DNA of 50,660 bases from Lachnospiraceae bacterium. Lineage in GTDB: Bacteria > Bacillota > Clostridia > Lachnospirales > Lachnospiraceae. The notes below the pieces were generated by a model, which saw nothing but the letters and a program-made list of their open reading frames with translations, was not told the origin of the DNA and searched no databases. A program made the translations under genes and the position numbers. Below, in pieces: positions 8,949 through 18,000 of the stretch (within the stretch, counting starts at the first letter, position 1; each line of letters opens with the position of its first letter). Location of the stretch: positions 1 to 50,660 of the forward strand of contig JAFLTA010000001.1 in assembly GCA_022510685.1 (NCBI GenBank). Reading direction: 5' to 3'.

Positions 8949-9797
8949 ATGATATTATCAGACAATCATGTGCACACAGATTTTTCCTCGGATTCGGAGG
9001 CGCCATTGGAGCGAGTGCTATCACAGGCTTCCCGGTCCGGCTTACGCTCTATCTGCATCACCGACCATATGGATTACGATTTCCCGGATTTGGGAAACGG
9101 TATGACCTTCGTATTTGAACCGGAGCCCTACTTGACGGCACTGGCAAAAGCTCGTGGGCGTTATCCTGATTTGGAGATTCGTCAGGGTGTGGAACTGGGA
9201 TTAAAGGAGTCAGCACTGCCACAAGCTATATCTCTGGTAGAAAACTATCCTTTTGATTTTGTCATTGGCTCCACCCATTTAGTGGACAACCAGGATCCCT
9301 ACTTTGAAACATTTTGGGCGGGCTACGAGGAACCGGATGGTATTCGAAGATATTACGAAAGTATATTAGAAAATCTCTCTCTGGATTTTGATTTTGATGT
9401 ATATGGGCATTTAGACTATATTTTACGTTATACACCTACTATGCGTAAACTGGGGGACGAGACATGCGCCAAAGAGCACTATCTGGAGGAGTGTACCAAT
9501 CGGTACATGGATGTTATAGAAGAGATTCTTCGCGTTTTAATTTCCCAGGGACGAGGCATTGAAATCAATACAGCCGGTTGGAAATATGGTCTCGGACATC
9601 CTCATCCCCACGAAAAAATACTTACTCTCTACCGGGAACTGTCTGGAGAAATCATCTCTGTAGGCTCCGATGCCCATCAGGCAGAGCATCTGGGCTATTC
9701 CTTTGAACAGGTACCGACATTACTCTTACAGTGCGGATTCCGGTACTATACGGAATTTTGCAACCGCAAGCCACGCATGATACCACTGGAGAGATAG
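8949..9797 (+). CDS. hisJ: Histidinol-phosphatase, PHP family (HisJ type)
   Basis: 282-residue PHP-domain phosphoesterase. Metal ligands are visible in the order expected: DNHVHTDFSSDS at the N-terminus, ITDHMD near residue 38, VELGL near 79, STHL near 104, YGHLDY near 154 and GSDAHQ near 233. The family hydrolyses L-histidinol phosphate in histidine synthesis. It starts 21 nt after rqcH with a GAGAGG site, so the two are probably co-transcribed. No other his genes are nearby, so a different phosphoester substrate is possible. Confidence 0.75.
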   Translation: MILSDNHVHTDFSSDSEAPLERVLSQASRSGLRSICITDHMDYDFPDLGNGMTFVFEPEPYLTALAKARGRYPDLEIRQGVELGLKESALPQAISLVENYPFDFVIGSTHLVDNQDPYFETFWAGYEEPDGIRRYYESILENLSLDFDFDVYGHLDYILRYTPTMRKLGDETCAKEHYLEECTNRYMDVIEEILRVLISQGRGIEINTAGWKYGLGHPHPHEKILTLYRELSGEIISVGSDAHQAEHLGYSFEQVPTLLLQCGFRYYTEFCNRKPRMIPLER

Positions 9798-9820
9798 TCG
9801 CGGATTGAAAGATGTTGCTT

Positions 9821-10987
9821 TCAGTAACCCACCTTAATACTCTGGTAATCGTCAGAAAACTCCCGCAAATCCGCTACCATTACTTTCAAATGTTCTATTA
9901 CTTCATCAATTTCTTCTTTGGTATTATCTGTTCCCAGGGTAAAACGAAGTGTCCCCCGTGCCAAATCTTCCCGCAATCCGATAGCGGACAGTACATGAGA
10001 GATTCCCTTGTCACCGGATGTACAGGCAGAGCCCGCAGAAGCACAGATTCCTTCCATATCCAACATTACCAGAAGTGACTGTCCTTCCACAAACTGAAAA
10101 CTGACATTGATATTTCCCGGCAGACGTTTTTGTGATTCTCCATTCAGGCGTATATAGGGAATTTCCCGAAATAATCTTTCTAACATATAATTTCGCAATT
10201 TTTTTACATAACCGATATCCTGCCGTAAATTTTGCATTTTTAATTCCACGGCTTTTCCCATCCCCACAATACCCGGAACATTTTCCGTACCACTGCGTTT
10301 CCGCTTTTCCTGTCCGCCGCCATGCAACAGGTTTTCTATTTCTATTCCTTTTCGGATATATAAAAATCCCACACCCTTGGGACCATGAAATTTATGACTG
10401 CTGGCACTCAGCATGGAAATTCCCATTTGATTTACCTGAAAGGGAACATGCAGATACGCCTGCACCGCATCCGTATGAAAACAGATACCGTGCTTCTTTG
10501 CAATTTTTCCGATTTCCTCCACCGGCTGCAGTGTCCCGATTTCATTATTGGCAAACATAATGCTGATGAGAAAAGTATCATCCCGTATTGCCTTTTCTAA
10601 TTCTTTCGTGGAGACCATTCCCCGCTCATCCACATCCAGATACGTTACCGAATAGCCCCTCTGCTCCAAAAACTTACACGTATGCAATACTGCATGGTGC
10701 TCAATTTGAGAAGTGATAATATGTCCCCCCTCCGGGTGCATGGCTGCCATCCCTTTTATTGCCCAATTATCACTCTCCGTTCCCCCACCGGTAAAATATA
10801 TTTCCTCCGGCAGAGCACCAAGACTTTCCGCAATTTGTTCTCTCACCCTTTCCACAGCCTTTTTGCTCTCCCCCGCAAACTCATATACTCCGGAAGGATT
10901 TCCGTACTGCTTCTCCCAATACTCCTGCATTGCCGTGACTGCCTCCGGTGCTGTCCGGGTGGTTGCCCCATGATCCAAATATATCAT
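9821..10987 (-). CDS. Cysteine desulfurase (NifS/IscS family)
   Basis: 388-residue PLP-dependent enzyme that mobilises sulfur from cysteine for Fe-S clusters or tRNA thiolation. The PLP lysine is K199 in SSHKFHGPKG, the conserved HTDAVQ is at 171-176, and the active cysteine is C322 in SAGSACTSG. The ATG at 10987, followed by IYLDHGATT, is the usual NifS start and has GGAG upstream; an open frame continues a further 33 codons but lacks family similarity. It stands alone, with no iscU or thiI partner beside it, so its acceptor is unknown. It converges with hisJ and is divergent from the flippase gene. Confidence 0.92.
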   Translation of the reverse strand: MIYLDHGATTRTAPEAVTAMQEYWEKQYGNPSGVYEFAGESKKAVERVREQIAESLGALPEEIYFTGGGTESDNWAIKGMAAMHPEGGHIITSQIEHHAVLHTCKFLEQRGYSVTYLDVDERGMVSTKELEKAIRDDTFLISIMFANNEIGTLQPVEEIGKIAKKHGICFHTDAVQAYLHVPFQVNQMGISMLSASSHKFHGPKGVGFLYIRKGIEIENLLHGGGQEKRKRSGTENVPGIVGMGKAVELKMQNLRQDIGYVKKLRNYMLERLFREIPYIRLNGESQKRLPGNINVSFQFVEGQSLLVMLDMEGICASAGSACTSGDKGISHVLSAIGLREDLARGTLRFTLGTDNTKEEIDEVIEHLKVMVADLREFSDDYQSIKVGY

Positions 10988-11022
10988 AACTATTACACTC
11001 CTTAATTTAATATAAGCTCCAC

Positions 11023-11106
11023 ATATGATATAAGCGGCGCACCTCAATATCTTCATAAACAGCCATAGTCCGTTTATGGAATGCATTCTCGTCGCTTATA
11101 TCATAT
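11023..11106. repeat. Nested inverted repeat in the divergent nifS-like / spoVB intergenic region
   Basis: A 17-bp outer inverted repeat (11023-11039 and 11090-11106, one mismatch) encloses an inner perfect 7-bp repeat (CATAAAC at 11054-11060 and GTTTATG at 11072-11078). The whole 84-bp block can fold into a cruciform or RNA hairpin between two divergent genes. It resembles a MITE-like insertion or a structured leader; no open reading frame is inside it. Confidence 0.65.
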
Positions 11107-11160
11107 CTTATGATTTAAATCATATATTGGTAACAAGCCCTTTTTGCAGGGAGTATTATT

Positions 11161-12558
11161 GTGAAATTTTTTAAAAATCGTATTATTCAAGGGACTATTT
11201 TGTTGACTATCGCAGGATTTGTAACTCGGATTCTGGGGTTTTTTTACCGTATTTTCCTGGCGGACCGCCTGGGTGCTCAAGTGCTGGGCAGTTACCAGCT
11301 TATTTTCCCGGCATTTATTATTTGTGCCACAATCTATGGTGCAGGTATCCAGACTGCCATTTCCCAACTGACCGCTACCCATATAGGCGCATCCGGCAGA
11401 GATACCAATCAAACCGGAAAACGTATCCTGATACCGGGAATCATTCTATCCCTTATTTTGTCCATAGGACTGTTATTGGCTCTGCAATGGTTTTCCGTGC
11501 CCATTGCCACATATCTGTTGTTGGCACCGGAATGTGCCCCCTATTTAAAAATCCTTTCCGTTCTATTTCCCTTTTGTGGTATCGGTTCCTGTATTAACGG
11601 CTATTACTACGGCATACAGGATGCAAAAGTTCCTGCAGTCACCCAGATTATTGAGCAGTTAAGCCGTCTCACCTTTGTGTTCGCCATGTTAATTGCCTTT
11701 CCCGGCACACCGGAGCATAACTGCCGTATCGCTGTGTGGGGCATGGTCATCGGAGAAGTGGTATCTGCACTGTACACCATGGGAAAATATTACCATTCAA
11801 CAGCGTCGTCTTCCCTTAAAATAAAACACAAAAAAAAGGAGCCTTCCACCGAAAACTCTTATACTACATATCTGAAACCATTATTGTTACTCAGTATCAC
11901 CCTCACCGGAACTAAATTGATTATTGCCATGCTGCACAGCGCAGAATCCATATTTATCCCGGCATCACTGCGCCAGTTTGGCTGCTCACCCGAGGAAGCT
12001 CTCAGCTTATACGGTGTGCTGTCCGGTATGGTTATGCCTTTTATCTTATTTCCGTCCAGCATCACAAACGCCATTGCCCTGATGCTCCTTCCCGCAGTGG
12101 CAGACTCCCAATCCTCCGGAAGCACCGATAAAATCAAGCAATACTTTTTTATTTCTACTAAATACAGCCTGCTGTTAGGTTTTTTGTGTACCGGCTTTTT
12201 CCTCGTCACCGGTAACTTTTTGGGAAATACATTTTTTCATAACGAAACATCCGGACAATTTTTGCGGCTGTTGTCATGGCTTTGCCCTTTTCTCTATCTT
12301 TCCACAACACTTACCAGTATTATCAACGGTCTGGGAAAGACAAAGGACACATTTATCATCACCTGTATCAGCCAGGGAATTAAATTATTCTGTCTGGTAA
12401 TACTTGTCCCCCGGTTCGGTATAATGGCGTATATTCACGGTACACTCGCCAGCCAGATTATCATGGCACTGCTCTGCTTTGTGCCATTAAAAAATTATAT
12501 GCATAAAGCCTCTGATAAATCTTTGCCGGCAGCCAAAAATGAATGCTCTGTAAAATGA
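11161..12558 (+). CDS. spoVB: SpoVB-like MATE/MOP-superfamily flippase
   Basis: 465-residue integral membrane protein with 12-14 hydrophobic segments and the start FKNRIIQGTILLTIAGFVTR typical of polysaccharide flippases related to SpoVB. In spore formers SpoVB is needed for spore cortex synthesis, probably as a lipid-linked precursor flippase; related paralogues (YtgP, Amj partners) flip lipid II in growing cells. The start is GTG at 11161 with GGGAG 8 nt upstream. It is about 50 residues shorter than B. subtilis SpoVB. Several paralogues are normal in this family, so the specific sporulation role is an inference. Confidence 0.75.
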   Translation: MKFFKNRIIQGTILLTIAGFVTRILGFFYRIFLADRLGAQVLGSYQLIFPAFIICATIYGAGIQTAISQLTATHIGASGRDTNQTGKRILIPGIILSLILSIGLLLALQWFSVPIATYLLLAPECAPYLKILSVLFPFCGIGSCINGYYYGIQDAKVPAVTQIIEQLSRLTFVFAMLIAFPGTPEHNCRIAVWGMVIGEVVSALYTMGKYYHSTASSSLKIKHKKKEPSTENSYTTYLKPLLLLSITLTGTKLIIAMLHSAESIFIPASLRQFGCSPEEALSLYGVLSGMVMPFILFPSSITNAIALMLLPAVADSQSSGSTDKIKQYFFISTKYSLLLGFLCTGFFLVTGNFLGNTFFHNETSGQFLRLLSWLCPFLYLSTTLTSIINGLGKTKDTFIITCISQGIKLFCLVILVPRFGIMAYIHGTLASQIIMALLCFVPLKNYMHKASDKSLPAAKNECSVK

Positions 12559-12575
12559 TTTTATAAGCATTCATT
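12538..12575. terminator. Bidirectional hairpin spanning two convergent stop codons
   Basis: A perfect 10-bp inverted repeat (AATGAATGCT at 12538-12547, AGCATTCATT at 12566-12575) contains the stop codons of both spoVB-like and the HD-domain gene. A second pairing, TAAAAT with ATTTTA, lies in the loop. It probably serves as a shared terminator or antisense barrier, although T-runs are weak. Confidence 0.5.
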
Positions 12576-13169
12576 CTCCTGCTCCCCGAAAATTTTACAA
12601 CAAAGGCTTTCCATTTCCTGATAAGCTGCAATCGTGTCAGGGTCTTCCCGCAGACTGATCATCGCCTTTCTCATCCCATGATAGTACCATGCCTGTTCTG
12701 TCTTGGGGGCATGAAAGCGCTGCCAGAATTTCTCACCTTCTGCAGCATAATCTATTACCATACTGCGCAAATTTGACAGGCTGTCTGCCAACACCATCAT
12801 ACGGTGTCGTTTGCTTCCTGTTTGTAATCGTTCAATATGCCACCGCTTACGTTCCTTCCAGGACTTGCTTTTATCTTCTGTATGACCACTCACCAGCTCT
12901 GCCACATCATCGCCAAAGGTTTCCTGAATCTGTTCCATGGACAAATCCGTATCCTCCAACGTATCATGCAGCACTCCGGCAATGCGCAAATTGATGTCCG
13001 CTTTCATGGACGCCAAAATCTCTAACACTTCCATAGGATGTATGATGTAATCTAACTGCGTTCCTTTCCGGATTTGTCCCTTGTGTGCCCTAGCCGCCAT
13101 CAGAATAGCCTGATGCAAGGCATTTCCCTCTTCCACCTGTTTTCTCACCGTAACTGTCAGCTCTTTCAA
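12561..13169 (-). CDS. HD-domain hydrolase related to the SpoT/RelA hydrolase domain
   Basis: About 202 residues. The HD signature is visible as YIIHPMEVL with LHDTLEDTD some 30 residues later, the arrangement found in (p)ppGpp hydrolases of the SpoT and MESH1 type. There is no synthetase, TGS or ACT domain, so it could be a small alarmone hydrolase or another phosphohydrolase. I prefer the TTG start at 13169 because AAAGGAG lies 6 nt upstream. The GTG at 13187 is almost inside a preceding AAGGA. It follows metA in the same direction, 51 nt after its stop codon. Confidence 0.7.
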   Translation of the reverse strand: MKELTVTVRKQVEEGNALHQAILMAARAHKGQIRKGTQLDYIIHPMEVLEILASMKADINLRIAGVLHDTLEDTDLSMEQIQETFGDDVAELVSGHTEDKSKSWKERKRWHIERLQTGSKRHRMMVLADSLSNLRSMVIDYAAEGEKFWQRFHAPKTEQAWYYHGMRKAMISLREDPDTIAAYQEMESLCCKIFGEQENECL

Positions 13170-13220
13170 ATGATTCTCCTTTCGCACTCCTTACAAATCA
13201 GACGTAAGGTTGTTTTGGAT

Positions 13221-14129
13221 TTACTGCCATTCGTAAGGAGTATTCTGGTATACGTAATAATTTATCCAATTGGAATAAAGAGCATTGCAAGCCCCCCTCC
13301 AACGTAACAGCGGTCTCACCTCGGAATCGTCATCCGGATAGTAATCCACCGGTAGTTCAATGGGCAGATTTTTGGACAAATCCCGCTTGTACTCTATATC
13401 CAGTGTCAGTCGGTCATACTCCAGATGCCCCAGCACAAAAACCTGCCTGCCGTCTTTTGATACAAGCAACAACTCCCCCACTTCCTCAGAATCTGCCAAA
13501 ACAGTCAAATTCTCACAAGCGATGATTTCCTCATGGGAAACCCCGGTATGTCTGGAATGCGGTGCATAGAACACATCATCAAACCCCCGTAATAGCGGCT
13601 CCTTCCGATGGTGCACCCGATGCTCATATATGCCAAATATTTTTTTAGGAAGCAGATATTTATGAATCCCATAGTGATAATACAATCCTGCCTGTGCTCC
13701 CCAGCATATATGGAATGTAGATGTGACATTACTCTTAGACCATTCCATAATATCAGTCAGTTCTTTCCAGTATTGTACTTCCTCATATTCCATCTGCTCC
13801 ACCGGTGCCCCCGTGATAATCAATCCATCAAACCTGCGGTGCTTGACATCATCAAATGTTTTATAAAATTCATTTAAATGACTTGCCTTCGTATTTTTCC
13901 CAATATAGGATGCGGTAGTCAAAAAAGTAATCTCTATCTGAAGCGGAGTATTGGATAAGCTGCGTAACAACTGTACCTCCGTGTCTTCTTTTAACGGCAT
14001 GAGATTTAATACGGCAATATATAGCGGACGGATATCCTGAGATACAGCTCTCGTCTCATCCATCATAAATATATTTTCTTTTTCCATTATCTTTTTTGCC
14101 GGAAGATTATTCTGTACCTTAATTGGCAT
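13221..14129 (-). CDS. metA: Homoserine O-acetyltransferase (MetA family)
   Basis: 302-residue MetA-family acyltransferase that activates homoserine for methionine synthesis. Catalytic Cys142 (FHICWGAQAG) and the HLE triad segment (VLGHLEYD) are present. Residue 111 is Glu (ITGAPVEQM). In MetA enzymes Glu at this position goes with acetyl-CoA and Gly with succinyl-CoA, so this should make O-acetylhomoserine even though the family is usually annotated as succinyltransferase. The ATG at 14129 follows an ideal AAGGAGG site. No S-box riboswitch was recognisable in the 97-nt upstream gap. Confidence 0.9.
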   Translation of the reverse strand: MPIKVQNNLPAKKIMEKENIFMMDETRAVSQDIRPLYIAVLNLMPLKEDTEVQLLRSLSNTPLQIEITFLTTASYIGKNTKASHLNEFYKTFDDVKHRRFDGLIITGAPVEQMEYEEVQYWKELTDIMEWSKSNVTSTFHICWGAQAGLYYHYGIHKYLLPKKIFGIYEHRVHHRKEPLLRGFDDVFYAPHSRHTGVSHEEIIACENLTVLADSEEVGELLLVSKDGRQVFVLGHLEYDRLTLDIEYKRDLSKNLPIELPVDYYPDDDSEVRPLLRWRGACNALYSNWINYYVYQNTPYEWQ

Positions 14130-14226
14130 AAAAAAGCCTCCTTCTGTCTGATTCTTATCTGCCATCAAATGCAGCAATGTGCAGTCTTACAGTCATCCCA
14201 ACTGCTCTCCCTCTCTGCACTTATTT

Positions 14227-16188
14227 TTATATCTCAATCTGATACTGTGTGATAAACTCCTCTTCCGTGATAATCGGTATGCCCAATTCTTTCGCTTTTT
14301 TATTTTTGGAGGAATTACTCATAGCATCATTATTAATCAGATAATCGGTCTTGGAAGTTACACTTCCTGTCACTTTACCCCCTCTGGACTCAATCAGTTC
14401 TTTCACTTCTTTACGGTTTTTAAATCTCTCTACAGAGCCGGTGATTACAAAGATAATCCCCTGCATATCCTGTGGCGCCTCACTGGCATCTGCTTCCTCA
14501 AACTCTATCCATTCTAACAGATGTTGGATGGATTGTCGATTCCTATCGTCCGCAAAAAATTCCACAACACTCTCGGCTATCACTTCACCCACACCGTCAA
14601 TTTCTGTCAGTTCTTCCTCCGTCACCTGCATCACTTTCGTAAAATCATTATGGCAATACCGACAAATCAACCGGGCATTGGAAAGTCCCACGTTGGGAAT
14701 GCCTAAGCTATACATAAACCGTGTTACGGTAGTTTTCGAAGCCGTCTTTGCCGATTGTATCATTTTTTCATAGGACTTCTCTCCAAAACCATCCATAGCG
14801 ACGATTTTCTCCCGGTATCTCTCCAGACGAAACAAATCTGCCAATTCCTGAATCATCCCTTGATTCATTAATTTTTCAATGGTTGCCTCTGACATTCCGT
14901 CAACATTCATAGCGTCCCTGCTGACAAAATGAGAAAAACTTTTGATACGTTTCGCCAGACAATCCGGATTCTCACAAAAGAGTACACGTACACCATTTTC
15001 TTCATGAATCGTAGTCTGACCCCAGCAAACCGGACATTTTTCCGGAATTTCCAGAGAGTGGCTTCGTGTTAAATTTTCTGCAATCTGAGGAATGATCATA
15101 TTTGCCTTGTATACCTGAATACGGTCACCAATTCCCAATTCCAGTTGCTCCACTATACTGACATTATGCACACTGGCACGGCTAACCGTAGTTCCCTCCA
15201 ACTCTACCGGTCGAAATATTGCCACCGGATTAATAAGCCCTGTTCTGGAAGCACTCCACTCCATTTCCAGAAGTTCTGTCTCTGCCAGTTCGTCCGCCCA
15301 CTTAAATGCCATGGCATTTCGCGGAAACTTTGACGTTGCGCCAAGACCTTCACCGTAAGCAATTTCATCCATTAAAAGAACGAGCCCGTCCGACGGAAAA
15401 TCATTGGTCGCTATTTTTTCCGCAAACTCCCGAACTGCCTCCGCAAGACTGCTCCTCGTCACGCGTTTATACTCCACTACAAGAAAACCCTGCTCCTGCA
15501 AAAACTCGTATTTCTTTTCCTGAGAGTCTTCAAAATCCACTCCCTCTGCAGACACTAAGGAAAAAGCAAAAAAATGCACATGCCGGTTTGCCGTCACTTT
15601 ATTGTCTAACTGGCGTACAGAACCACTACATAAATTGCGGGGATTTTTATACTGTTCGTCACTAGGCAGCGTCTCATTAATTTTTTGAAACTGTGTGTAA
15701 GTAATGACTGCCTCTCCACGAAGTACCAGTCTGCCTTGAAAGGGAATAGTCAACGGCATATTATCAAATACACGGGCATTGTTGGTAATCACTTCACCAA
15801 CCTGTCCATTTCCGCGTGTCACCGCCTTTTCCAGCTTTCCATTCTGATAGGTAAGCACAATGGTCAAGCCGTCCAACTTCCAGGACAGAAGCCCCGGATG
15901 CTCCCCCAGCCATGACGCTAACTGTTCTACATCCTTTGTCTTATCCAACGACAACATGGGGGAGAGATGTTCCTCCTTGGGCAACTCACTGAGCACTTCA
16001 TAGCCCACACGGTTTGTCGGGCTCCCTGCTAATACAATTCCGGTTTCCTTTTCTAATTCCTGTAGTTCGTCGTACAGCTTATCGTACTCGAAATTACTCA
16101 TAATTTCATCCTGCCCCTGATAATATACGGCAGCAGCTTGATTTAATTGTTCTGTCAGCTCTTTAATGCGCTCTTTTTTATTTTGCAT
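14227..16188 (-). CDS. ligA: NAD-dependent DNA ligase LigA
   Basis: 653-residue NAD+-dependent ligase that seals nicks in DNA. In order: Ia domain with EYDKLYDEL, adenylation domain with the nucleophile lysine in WKLDG, OB domain, a Cys4 zinc finger (CPVC and CENPDC), helix-hairpin-helix repeats, and a C-terminal BRCT domain (IIFVITGSVERF). The usual RGDGxxGEDVT segment reads RGNGQVGEVIT, and the sequence is generally diverged, so it may be a second ligase paralogue rather than the main one. The ATG at 16188 has AAGGA 7 nt upstream; longer readings lack a site. Confidence 0.92.
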   Translation of the reverse strand: MQNKKERIKELTEQLNQAAAVYYQGQDEIMSNFEYDKLYDELQELEKETGIVLAGSPTNRVGYEVLSELPKEEHLSPMLSLDKTKDVEQLASWLGEHPGLLSWKLDGLTIVLTYQNGKLEKAVTRGNGQVGEVITNNARVFDNMPLTIPFQGRLVLRGEAVITYTQFQKINETLPSDEQYKNPRNLCSGSVRQLDNKVTANRHVHFFAFSLVSAEGVDFEDSQEKKYEFLQEQGFLVVEYKRVTRSSLAEAVREFAEKIATNDFPSDGLVLLMDEIAYGEGLGATSKFPRNAMAFKWADELAETELLEMEWSASRTGLINPVAIFRPVELEGTTVSRASVHNVSIVEQLELGIGDRIQVYKANMIIPQIAENLTRSHSLEIPEKCPVCWGQTTIHEENGVRVLFCENPDCLAKRIKSFSHFVSRDAMNVDGMSEATIEKLMNQGMIQELADLFRLERYREKIVAMDGFGEKSYEKMIQSAKTASKTTVTRFMYSLGIPNVGLSNARLICRYCHNDFTKVMQVTEEELTEIDGVGEVIAESVVEFFADDRNRQSIQHLLEWIEFEEADASEAPQDMQGIIFVITGSVERFKNRKEVKELIESRGGKVTGSVTSKTDYLINNDAMSNSSKNKKAKELGIPIITEEEFITQYQIEI

Positions 16189-16281
16189 AAAGTTGTCCTT
16201 TCTGAAATCAGATATTATTTTTATTCCTGTATTGTGCCGGTTGGTGCAAAACATCCTCCCGCATCCAAGTCATGTCGTATG

Positions 16282-17013
16282 CTATAAAGGGATTCCCAAC
16301 TGTTTCTTTAATAGTCGTATCTCTGTGGAAGTCAGCTTACGATAACGACCTTTTTTTAATCCTTTTAACGTAATGTTCATGACCCGGTCTCGCCGTAAGT
16401 GTACCACTCTATATTCTACGTATTCACACATCCTGCGTATCTGCCTGTTTAGTCCCTGTGTCAGAATAATGTGAAAACTATCCTCACTTTCACGCCATAT
16501 TTTACATGGCTTTGTCACCGTGTCTAATATAGGTACCCCCTTTGACAACAGCTTTAATGTCTCATCACTGATAGGGCGGTCCACTTTCACAAAATACTCT
16601 TTTTCATGCCCGTATCGACTGCGCAATATCTTTTCCATCACATCCCCTTGATTCGTCAACAGCAATAACCCCTCTGAAGCCTGATCCAACCGCCCCACAG
16701 GATATATTCGTTTAGGATAGTCAATGTAATCCACCACATTGCAGACCTGTTCTCCATTTTCCGAATCTGCCGTTGTACATACCAACCCTTTCGGCTTATA
16801 AAATGCCAGATAAATTTCCTCTTTTTCCTTTGAAACTATCTTGCCATCCACACATACTTCGTCTCCGGGTAAAATGCGCTGACCGGTTTGCGCCGGAGCT
16901 CCTGATACTGTAACCCGACCCGACTTTAACATACGGTCTGCCTCCCGTCTGGAACACACCCCCGCCTCACTTAAGAATTTATTGATTCTTATTCCCTGTT
17001 GTTCTTCTGCCAT
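16282..17013 (-). CDS. Pseudouridine synthase, RluF/RluB type
   Basis: About 243 residues. An N-terminal S4 RNA-binding domain (INKFLSEAGVCSRREADRML) is followed by the RsuA/RluB/RluE/RluF catalytic domain with the active aspartate in GRLDQASEGLLLLTN and the late motif LNRQIRRMCEY. It isomerises a specific uridine in rRNA, most like RluF of the 23S family, whose sequence motifs LNRQIRRMC and VHLRRDRVMNI match. Two adjacent ATG codons are possible; the second (17013) has better spacing from GGAGAGG. Confidence 0.88.
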   Translation of the reverse strand: MAEEQQGIRINKFLSEAGVCSRREADRMLKSGRVTVSGAPAQTGQRILPGDEVCVDGKIVSKEKEEIYLAFYKPKGLVCTTADSENGEQVCNVVDYIDYPKRIYPVGRLDQASEGLLLLTNQGDVMEKILRSRYGHEKEYFVKVDRPISDETLKLLSKGVPILDTVTKPCKIWRESEDSFHIILTQGLNRQIRRMCEYVEYRVVHLRRDRVMNITLKGLKKGRYRKLTSTEIRLLKKQLGIPL

Positions 17014-17090
17014 CATTACCTCTCCATTTAAAAAGTGTAAGAAAGATTTTCACTTGCGAAACTTCCTGTACAGTAACATGAAAGCAAAAC

Positions 17091-17112
17091 AGGTGACCCC
17101 TTAGGGTCACCT
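17091..17112 (-). terminator. Intrinsic terminator after the TQAPAGQ protein
   Basis: GGTGACCC and GGTCACC pair around a short loop, followed on the minus strand by a GTTTTGCTTT tract. It lies 10 nt after the stop codon at 17122. Confidence 0.7.
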
Positions 17113-17121
17113 TATTACCTC

Positions 17122-17949
17122 TTACTGTGCCGGTGCCGCTGCAGGCGCCTGTGTTGCTTCTCCCGCCGGCGGAGCCTGTGTTGCTGCCTGTCCCGCAGGA
17201 GCCTGCGTTGCTGTCTGTCCTGCCGGTGCTTGTGTCGCCGCTCCTGCCTGTGGAGCTTGTATTTCCCCATTGGCACTACCGGCTTCATTTTGTATATTTT
17301 CCGTATTTTCTGTCTCATCCTGTGAAGAATTGTCTAACATTTCACAAAATTCACGTACCTGTTCATCCGTACTCTTCAGTTCTTCCAATTTTTTATTTAC
17401 GGAATCTTTTAGCTTCTTTACTTCTGTACTATCATCTAATTCCGCAATCTTTTTCTGCTCTTTTCCTGTCAATGTTCCATAATGAAGCATAAATTTTCCG
17501 TCATCTTGTACTTTCACATACAAAGCTGTCAAAGACGGAATTGCCTTATCTATGTCATAATATTTATCTTCATGATAGACATAGACACGGTAACTTCCCT
17601 TTTCGGTACCGTCTTTTATCGTACAGGAAATATTTTGGTATTTTTCAATATATTCTGCCTCGGCAACCAACTTCCGCTCATCAACATTTTCAATGTCTGT
17701 CACACAATCCGCAAGTATCGTCATATCAACCTTTAACTTAGCATCAAAATAGATCTGTACTAAGTCTGTAATTTCCTGTTTAATATCTTTACTGGACATA
17801 CCCTGTAAGACATCTTTCTTCCCGAGATTTTCTTGAGAAGTCGGCAGAGAAAAATTAAGCTCCGGTGCCAGCAAAGAAAAGGTTCCCATTCCAATAAACA
17901 TTACAGCTAAAGTAAAAATCAAAATAAACTTTTTATATCGTAATGGCAT
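17122..17949 (-). CDS. Membrane-anchored protein of unknown function with Ala/Pro/Gln tail
   Basis: 275 residues, family not recognised. A short basic N-terminus precedes one hydrophobic helix (residues 8-28), so the rest is probably extracytoplasmic. A folded region of about residues 50-165 has mixed alpha/beta character (TDLVQIYFDAKLKVDMTILADC, then strands RVYVYHEDKYYDI and KFMLHYGTL) that would suit an NTF2-like fold. A charged helical segment follows. The last 45 residues are low-complexity TQAPAGQ-type repeats, likely a wall-spanning or flexible spacer. It lies alone between tRNA-Arg and the pseudouridine synthase gene, with its own terminator. Confidence 0.7.
   Translation of the reverse strand: MPLRYKKFILIFTLAVMFIGMGTFSLLAPELNFSLPTSQENLGKKDVLQGMSSKDIKQEITDLVQIYFDAKLKVDMTILADCVTDIENVDERKLVAEAEYIEKYQNISCTIKDGTEKGSYRVYVYHEDKYYDIDKAIPSLTALYVKVQDDGKFMLHYGTLTGKEQKKIAELDDSTEVKKLKDSVNKKLEELKSTDEQVREFCEMLDNSSQDETENTENIQNEAGSANGEIQAPQAGAATQAPAGQTATQAPAGQAATQAPPAGEATQAPAAAPAQ
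17125..17259 (-). repeat. Short in-frame tandem repeat encoding TQAPAGQ-like units
   Basis: About four imperfect units of 21-24 nt encode TQAPAGQ, TQAPAGQ, TQAPPAGE and TQAPAAA at the C-terminus of the preceding protein. The units are close in DNA sequence, so copy number may vary between strains by slippage. Confidence 0.7.
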
Positions 17950-18000
17950 ATATCGCCCACATCCTTCCCACTTAAATCGAATAGGAGGAATTTCCTATTC

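Noticed and set aside
14130..14226. SAM (S-box) riboswitch upstream of metA
   Set aside because: The 97-nt gap lacks the S-box core; it is too short for it.
17125..17259. CRISPR-like short repeats
   Set aside because: The units are in frame, contiguous and encode Ala/Pro/Gln repeats; there are no spacers.
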